Assembly (NCBI RefSeq): GCF_004194535.1
Contig: NZ_CP025781.1
Span: forward strand, 62,001 to 126,000
Length of the DNA: 64,000 bases
DNA from: Iodobacter fluviatilis
GTDB lineage: Bacteria > Pseudomonadota > Gammaproteobacteria > Burkholderiales > Chitinibacteraceae
Direction: 5' to 3'
Numbering within the stretch: position 1 is the stretch's first letter; each line of letters opens with the position of its first letter. The notes beneath the pieces were generated by a model, which was not told where the DNA came from, made no database searches, and saw nothing but the letters and a program-made list of their open reading frames with translations. Shown one piece after another: positions 58,754 to 64,000 of this stretch. The position numbers were made by a program, and so were the translations under genes.

Positions 58754-61390
58754 CTAACTAATTTTCACTTTAATCTCATCATTCTTAAGCGTTAGCGCTA
58801 TTTTTTTCACTGGCTTACCGCTGGCCATTCTAGCCAACAAATCAGCCGATATTTGCGCCAGCACGGTGCGAACCAAAATAGCATCTGCATCGCGCGCGCC
58901 GCTATCTACATCCATGCAGCGGTTGGCAATTGATTCAACCAGCTCGCTCGGATATTCCAGCACTGCACCGTGGTTTTGCGCGATACGGCGGGCGATTTTT
59001 GCAAGCTTCAGCGCCACAATCTTACGCAATACTTCATCCGAAATCGGGAAGTAAGGCACGATGGTCAGGCGGCCCAGAAACGCCGGTTTAAAGGCTTTTT
59101 GTAAGGTTGGGCGCAGAATTTCAATCAGATCATCCGCCGTTGGATCACGTGTTACATCTTCAACCGTTACGCCATGCTCGCATGCGCGCATCAGCAGATC
59201 GGTACCCGTATTAGATGTCAGCAGAATAATGGTATTTTTAAAATCGACTTCGCGCCCTTCGCTATCTTCCAGCAGGCCCTTATCAAACACTTGAAAAAAC
59301 AGCTCCATCACATCGGGGTGGGCTTTTTCGACTTCATCCAGCAACACCACCGAATAAGGCTTACGGCGCACAGCTTCTGTCAGCACGCCGCCTTCGCCAT
59401 ACCCCACATAACCCGGAGGTGAGCCTTTTAGACCCGACACACTATGCGCCTCTTGGTATTCTGACATATTAATCGTAATCAGATTACGCTCGCCGCCGTA
59501 TAAGGATTCAGCCAGCGCCAGCGCAGTTTCAGTTTTACCCACACCAGAAGGGCCAACCAGCATAAACACGCCCTTAGGCTTGCTTGGATCATCCAGATTG
59601 GCCTTAGCAATCTGCACGCGCTCGGCAATTTGCTCCAAGGCATGATCCTGACCAATCACCCTTTCTGCCAGCAAGCTCGCCAGCTTTTGCACCTGTACCA
59701 ATTCATTGCTCACCATGCGGCCCAGCGGGATACCCGTCCAGCCAGAAATCACATCGGCAATCACGCTTTCATCCACGCATTCGTAAGCCAGCTGATGCTG
59801 CTTTTGCAGCTCGCGCAGCTCGGTGCGCTTGGCTTGCAGCGGGCTAATCTTCTTGCCCTTGGCAGGCTTTGCGTCAGCAGACTGAACTTTTAGTGCTTCA
59901 ATTTCAATAATCACCTGCTGCTGCACCGCCCATGCGGCTTGCAACTGCTGTAAATCGCCTTCTAAGATTTCACGCTGGCCAGTCAGCTCGGCAATCCTTT
60001 CGGCATGGCCTTCTTCTATTTGCAGCGCCTTGATTTCGCGCTCAATATTGGCGATCAGCACTTCCACATTTTCGATCGGTGCAGGGCGGCCAGAGCGCGA
60101 TAAGGCCACGCGGGCGCAGGCGGTATCGAGCACGCTGATCGCCTTATCTGGAAGCTGGCGGCCAGTGATATAGCGGCTGGATAGATGCACCGCGGCCACT
60201 ACCGCCTCATTCATAATCACCACTTCATGATGCTTAGCCATCGCATCGGTCAGGCCGCGCACCATTTGCACCGCAATGTCTGGCGCTGGCTCGTCCACTT
60301 TAACCACTTGAAAACGTCGCGCCAGCGCGGCGTCTTTTTCAAAATACTTTTTATATTCAGCCCATGTGGTCGCCGCAATCGTACGCAATTCGCCGCGCGC
60401 CAAAGCAGGCTTTAATAGATTAGCCGCATCATTTTGCCCCGCTGCACCGCCCGCACCAATCAGCGTGTGCGCTTCATCAATGAACAAAATAATTGGCACA
60501 GGGCTGGCTTTAACTTCATCAATCACCTGGCGCAAGCGATTTTCAAACTCGCCTTTAACCGAGGCACCCGCTTGCAGCAGGCCCAAATCCAAGGTGCGTA
60601 AAGTTACGCCACTCAGCACTGGCGGCACTTCGCCACTCACTATTTTAAGCGCCAAGCCTTCTACCACGGCGGTTTTACCCACGCCCGGCTCGCCGGTTAA
60701 AATTGGGTTGTTCTGGCGGCGGCGTTGCAAAATATCGATCATCTGGCGGATTTCTGTTTCGCGCCCCAGCACCGGATCAATCTTGCCTAAACGCGCTTGT
60801 GCAGTGAGATCAATCGTATATTTATCCAGCCCTGGGCTGCCACGGCGCGGCGCAGGCTGATCCAGATTCATATCCGGCGCTTCATCAGAAGGCAGGTTCT
60901 CTGAATTGGTCGCCGCTTCATTACCATGCTGGCGCAAAGCCACATAGCCCTGCAAAGCGCGCTTGCCATCCATCTTAGCCAGCGTGGCCGAGCTGCCCTG
61001 TAAGGTGGCGCGCAAAGCATCATCCTGCACCAGCGCCAGCAGCAAATCCAAAGTAGAAACCGAATCCTGCCCCAGCTCTACACTCGCCAACATCCATGCT
61101 TTTTCTAGCCACTTTGGCAGCCAAGTAGACAACACCGGATTGCGCGTATTGCCCGTGCGAAAACGATCTAGCGCCGCATCCAGCTCTTTTTCCAGCTGAT
61201 CGAGGCTCAAACCCAAGGAATGCAAAGCCGCCACCCCCGCATTATCGTCCTGAGCCAAAATCGCCAGCACAACGTGTTCAATTTCAATCTCAAAATGAGT
61301 GCGCGACAAAGCACGACTAGCCGCCTCCTCCACCGCACGGCGGGCTGTAGGGGTAAGACGGGAGATAAGAGCTTTAAGGGGGGTAGACAT
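58754..61390 (-). CDS. tssH: type VI secretion AAA+ ATPase TssH (ClpV)
   Basis: An 878-residue ClpB-like ATPase that unfolds the contracted TssB/C sheath for reuse. The N-domain is at about 10-160 (LTPTARRAVEEAASRALSRTHFEIEIEHVVLAIL). AAA1 has GEPGVGKTAVVEGL and FIDEAHTLIGAGGAAGQNDAANLLKPALARGELRTIAATTWAEYKKYFEKD. A short middle domain follows. AAA2 has GPSGVGKTETALALAE, MSEYQEAHSVSGLKGSPPGYVGYGEGG and LLDEVEKAHPDV. The AGG-type insertion and Trp in ATTWAEYKKYFEKD mark ClpV, not ClpB. Confidence 0.94.
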   Translation of the reverse strand: MSTPLKALISRLTPTARRAVEEAASRALSRTHFEIEIEHVVLAILAQDDNAGVAALHSLGLSLDQLEKELDAALDRFRTGNTRNPVLSTWLPKWLEKAWMLASVELGQDSVSTLDLLLALVQDDALRATLQGSSATLAKMDGKRALQGYVALRQHGNEAATNSENLPSDEAPDMNLDQPAPRRGSPGLDKYTIDLTAQARLGKIDPVLGRETEIRQMIDILQRRRQNNPILTGEPGVGKTAVVEGLALKIVSGEVPPVLSGVTLRTLDLGLLQAGASVKGEFENRLRQVIDEVKASPVPIILFIDEAHTLIGAGGAAGQNDAANLLKPALARGELRTIAATTWAEYKKYFEKDAALARRFQVVKVDEPAPDIAVQMVRGLTDAMAKHHEVVIMNEAVVAAVHLSSRYITGRQLPDKAISVLDTACARVALSRSGRPAPIENVEVLIANIEREIKALQIEEGHAERIAELTGQREILEGDLQQLQAAWAVQQQVIIEIEALKVQSADAKPAKGKKISPLQAKRTELRELQKQHQLAYECVDESVIADVISGWTGIPLGRMVSNELVQVQKLASLLAERVIGQDHALEQIAERVQIAKANLDDPSKPKGVFMLVGPSGVGKTETALALAESLYGGERNLITINMSEYQEAHSVSGLKGSPPGYVGYGEGGVLTEAVRRKPYSVVLLDEVEKAHPDVMELFFQVFDKGLLEDSEGREVDFKNTIILLTSNTGTDLLMRACEHGVTVEDVTRDPTADDLIEILRPTLQKAFKPAFLGRLTIVPYFPISDEVLRKIVALKLAKIARRIAQNHGAVLEYPSELVESIANRCMDVDSGARDADAILVRTVLAQISADLLARMASGKPVKKIALTLKNDEIKVKIS

Positions 61391-61468
61391 GGGATGGGTT
61401 CCGGAAGGTAATTGGGTTACTCAAACGCTACAGAAAGTTTTTTAGTAAAACTATAGGTAAAATTTTTG

Positions 61469-61566
61469 CATAAGATAAAATTTATAGTAGTTTGCAAGGC
61501 TGGTTAAATTAATTACTTCATGTCAAATGTAAGACCGGCCCCTGTAAACCACTCTAGATTTGACAT
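61469..61566. repeat. dispersed repeat, copy 1 (left of the membrane protein)
   Basis: CATAAGATAAAATTTATAGT begins a segment of about 78 bp that aligns with 62453-62530, sharing ATGTCAAAT-x-TAAGACC-x-G-x-CCCC at its end. ATGTCAAAT (61520-61528) is also inverted as ATTTGACAT (61558-61566). Confidence 0.5.
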
Positions 61567-61629
61567 ATTGATTAATTAAGCCCTTTACCATACCGCCTTT
61601 ATAAATAATATTTCGTGGTCGGCCTTAAT

Positions 61630-62390
61630 TTATTTTTTAGCCCTTCGTTTTGATACATTTTTCTTTTTTTCATCAAAAAACAATACTACTCCCGCTTGTA
61701 ATTGTGCTTGTTTAATTACAAAAGCAAGACCAATCATCATTAAACATCGATCAAATAAAAAAATAATCAATAAAAAAACGGTAAACACAATTGATAGCGC
61801 AGAAAAAACCGGATAAATATTCCTTAAGTTAAGCCCTGCCAACATTAAAACAATACCAACAGGCCCCAGAATTGTCACAGGCTTAAGATATATTATATAT
61901 TTATCGGGAATTAAAGAAAGTAAGTCTCCTTCCTGCAATAATGACTTATTGTATGTGTTGTCCATTGTTATTTGAACAAATTTTTCATTATTCTTTATAA
62001 AAAAATAAGCCGCTCTTAGTACACCAAAAAACAAAAAAATACCGCACGTTATTCGCAACATAAGACCAATACTCGTACCTGACGAGTACGTATAAATAGC
62101 AGGACTTGCGAGAGTAAGAAAAGGACAAATCAATGCCACTCCAGAAAGGGCCTTTAAAATATATATATTAAAAGCACCAGTTTCACGCTTCATCCAAAAG
62201 TAAATATAAGCCAGTCCAAAAATACAAACTAAAAAAAATAAAACAACTAAAAAAAACCCACTAAATTCGGGCGTTTCTCCTGTATATTTATGCAATATTG
62301 CAACTCCACCAACAATACAAAATGCTTGATATAAAACCACTACTATAAGAATAGAAAAAATGGTTTTACATTATTTAACAAACCTTTCAT
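61630..62390 (-). pseudogene. multi-pass membrane protein of unknown function, frame broken at a T6 run
   Basis: The in-frame part (61630-62340) encodes about 236 residues with roughly seven hydrophobic helices and a basic tail (DEKKKNVSKRRAKK). It has only a GTG start inside the first helix. A natural start exists upstream in another frame, MKGLLNNVKPFF at 62390. One extra T in the T6 run (A6 at 62355-62360) joins the two as MKGLLNNVKPFFSILIVVVL, giving 253 residues. It is strongly AT-rich compared with tssH and flanked by dispersed repeats, so probably recently acquired. It may be a T6SS immunity protein; that is speculation. Confidence 0.55.
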
Positions 62391-62434
62391 TTAACTATGC
62401 TCGCAATATATTCCTTAGCCTTCAAAAGCATGTG

Positions 62435-62530
62435 GGCAGGTCTTACATTTTACATGAGATAAAATTTACAGTGATTTTAAATGCTGATTAAATTGATTGC
62501 TTAATGTCAAATTTAAGACCTGACCCCATA
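62435..62530. repeat. dispersed repeat, copy 2 with inverted ends
   Basis: The ends GGGCAGGTCTTACATTTTAC and the complement of GTCAAATTTAAGACCTGACC form an imperfect inverted repeat of about 22 bp around a 93-bp unit. The right 78 bp repeat those at 61469. The pattern is like MITE/REP sequences with GGTCAGGTCTTA ends. Confidence 0.55.
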
Positions 62531-62591
62531 GGTTGTTTTTCAGTTACGAAGCCCAGAGAACACAATACGAATATGCTTAAACTATCGACAA

Positions 62592-62613
62592 CTCTGGGCG
62601 GTTCAATACCCGC
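62592..62613. repeat. REP-like hairpin
   Basis: CTGGGCGGTTCAATACCCGCCCTACACG holds GGGCGG and CCGCCC arms and the CCCGCCCTACAC end seen at 5888-5900. It lies downstream of the immunity candidate. Confidence 0.4.
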
Positions 62614-62667
62614 CCTACACGACTATTTATTTCTTCCCGAACAAATATATTTTAATTTATTCAACTA

Positions 62668-63312
62668 TTAATCAAATGCCCCTTTCCACTCTTTTCGACC
62701 AATCACATCAGGGCGAATATTAAATAATTTCCTCATTTTCAAATTAGTACATAAATCGACAGAATCATATTCACTATATGCACGCCATCGGCCACCTTCT
62801 TGGACTTCTGATTTACAAGCAATAATTCGTAATGTATTTACTTCAACAGGCTGCAAGGTAAGATTTACACGAATAGGCTCAGATAATTTTCTCGCTTTTC
62901 CGCGAGGTTTTCCAAAAAAATTAATATAATCTGGATAGTATTGTGTTGTTAGCAAAGTCCAGCCACCATTTGCATTACAAGCAGCAGAATAAGAGGATTC
63001 TGCCCTTATAGACAAAGTCTCATATTGATCATCAAGCCCATTACCAATAGTTCTGCTAAAAATCACTTGGTCATTTTTTTTCATAAAAGCAACAGAAAAC
63101 CCCAAAGTTGTTGCTGCCCATTTTGAATCTGATTTTTTCAAGCTTTCAAGTACATTAGCATAATTGCCATCTTTGCCTATTACACTTGCATTATTATCAG
63201 TGACATAAACACCATCAGCAATTGGCCCACATGCAGCTTCAGCAAAAAAAGTAACGGACAACAACAGAGCACTACATGCAACTAGATGGATTTTTGTATA
63301 TTTAAATATCAT
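62668..63312 (-). CDS. periplasmic protein, candidate immunity protein to the adjacent effector
   Basis: A 214-residue protein with a signal peptide (MIFKYTKIHLVACSALLLSVTFFAEA, likely cut before ACGPIADGVYVTD). It is not a lipoprotein, since there is no lipobox. The mature part has four Cys and a mixed beta pattern (SDSKWAATTLGFSVAFMKKN, then ETLSIRAESSYSAACNANGGW). I do not know the family. Its ATG overlaps the stop of the upstream gene (ATGA), so the two are translated together. A periplasmic partner directly after a peptidoglycan hydrolase of the T6SS type fits an immunity protein; this is inference. Confidence 0.65.
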   Translation of the reverse strand: MIFKYTKIHLVACSALLLSVTFFAEAACGPIADGVYVTDNNASVIGKDGNYANVLESLKKSDSKWAATTLGFSVAFMKKNDQVIFSRTIGNGLDDQYETLSIRAESSYSAACNANGGWTLLTTQYYPDYINFFGKPRGKARKLSEPIRVNLTLQPVEVNTLRIIACKSEVQEGGRWRAYSEYDSVDLCTNLKMRKLFNIRPDVIGRKEWKGAFD

Positions 63313-64000
63313 GGCTGTGGGATCTCTAAATGGTAGGCAGGCTCGCCTTTTACTTCCCCCGGAATAATAAATTTCTCTAATAATCCTTGGGCTTTCAAAT
63401 TTACTAACTTAGTCTTCATCGCTTTATGCAAAGACTGTGGAATAGTACGGGGAGAAACATCAATAACGTTTAATTTTTTATATTGAGCCTCAGAAACACA
63501 ATGCTTGGAAACACGCAGGCCTTTTTCACTTAAGCTAATTATCTCTGCCTCCATAGCAGCTAAGATCTCACCTTTTGACATACCCGCAGCATTCAACCGG
63601 ACATAAACATTAACGATCGCATCACCAGTAGCAGCGTACATATCTTTCTGTGAAGCAACTCCTTTTTGTTTAATATTGTCATACATAGTACTAGCTTGAC
63701 GCTTAGGAGGGCGTAATCCACTCGTTATATTTAATTTATTAATTCCAAGTTCATCTCCAATTTGTTGTAATAAACTCTTTGTATGTTCAGAGATCAGCTC
63801 AGGTTTTAGTACATCAGGGAGTATTTCAACTACTACCTTACCATTCGTACGAATAACAGGAACAACCTTAGGAATAGGCTTTTCTTTCGATGTTTGCGTT
63901 TCTTTTGGTTGTGGCTTTGGGGTCGCTGGCTTTACTGTCTTCTTGAGCGCGGTAATTGGAGCAATTGCATTAGCTTGAACAACTCCCCCTTTAGGTTGCA
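63309..64000 (-). CDS. candidate T6SS effector with M15-like DD-peptidase domain, N-terminus outside window
   Basis: The frame is open to the window edge (first full codon at 63998), so at least 229 residues are the C-terminal part of a larger protein. A Lys/Pro/Thr-rich linker (LKKTVKPATPKPQPKETQ) is followed by a domain with TSGLRPPKRQASTMYDNI, RVSKHCVSEAQYKKLNVIDV and EPAYHLEIPQP. S-G-x-R, S-x-H...D-V and H-L-E are the order of zinc-site motifs in M15 DD-carboxypeptidases (VanY/VanX type), with a longer gap between His and Asp. The ORF also has an internal ATG at 63686, which I do not take as the start. It may be fused to a VgrG or PAAR beyond the edge. Confidence 0.65.
   Translation of the reverse strand, partial: QPKGGVVQANAIAPITALKKTVKPATPKPQPKETQTSKEKPIPKVVPVIRTNGKVVVEILPDVLKPELISEHTKSLLQQIGDELGINKLNITSGLRPPKRQASTMYDNIKQKGVASQKDMYAATGDAIVNVYVRLNAAGMSKGEILAAMEAEIISLSEKGLRVSKHCVSEAQYKKLNVIDVSPRTIPQSLHKAMKTKLVNLKAQGLLEKFIIPGEVKGEPAYHLEIPQP

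Noticed and set aside
59061-60860. Long plus-strand frames within tssH
   Set aside because: Shadows of a long, high-quality gene on the other strand.

Overview
The window looks like a chromosomal segment of a betaproteobacterium of the order Neisseriales (Chromobacteriaceae; an Iodobacter- or Chromobacterium-like organism is my best guess). The basis is the gene order ndk-rlmN-pilW-rodZ-ispG-hisS-yfgM-bamB-der-hfq-hflX-hflK-hflC-hisZ-purA, a porin with Neisseriales-type ends, and moderate G+C. The genus is inference. I saw no rRNA, tRNA, CRISPR array or prophage.

Layout. 1-3.9 kb: the 3' end of a gene, a small basic protein, a GNAT acetyltransferase, the LysR regulator argP, a hotdog-fold protein and a crotonase with the dienoyl-CoA isomerase residues. 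4.0-5.8 kb: a hipBA toxin-antitoxin module with two candidate operators. 5.9-8.3 kb: D-Ala-D-Ala ligase and metZ. 8.5-12.8 kb: a partial type II secretion cluster (gspF-G-H-I-J-K), with a broken kinase-like fragment between gspI and gspJ. 13-14.9 kb: purU, an unknown gene and trmL. 14.9-21.6 kb: an oligopeptide ABC transporter (oppABCDF) and a porin. 22.5-38.5 kb: the long housekeeping block named above, all on the minus strand. 38.6-42.4 kb: a scrap zone with two families of hairpin-forming miniature elements, a ddl remnant, an IS256-type transposase remnant, a SPOR-domain protein, a small lipoprotein and a GNAT enzyme. 42.5-44.9 kb: a LytTR response regulator, its sensor kinase and a short secreted peptide gene that is out of frame. 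45-51.8 kb: an MltF-like lytic transglycosylase, the ABC-F protein Uup and a large PAS-rich histidine kinase. 51.8-64 kb: type VI secretion genes (tssG, tssF, tssA, an OmpA-like lipoprotein, PAAR, an accessory membrane protein, tssH/clpV), then a variable stretch with a multi-pass membrane protein and a candidate effector-immunity pair.

The most interesting candidate system is at the right edge. A Pro/Lys-rich polypeptide, incomplete at its N-terminus, ends in what looks like a zinc DD-peptidase (M15-like) domain. It overlaps by four bases a gene for a periplasmic protein with a signal peptide. This is the arrangement expected for a T6SS peptidoglycan-hydrolase effector and its immunity protein. 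The second is the pair of 168-bp elements near 41.7-42.1 kb, which have the same ends but diverged arms that still pair with themselves.

A caution for any user: five genes (bamB, tssF, the T6SS accessory gene, the membrane protein at 61.6-62.4 kb and the small secreted peptide) are each broken by one base in a homopolymer run. Four of the five look like a missing base. This may be sequencing error rather than biology, so these genes may be intact in the organism.
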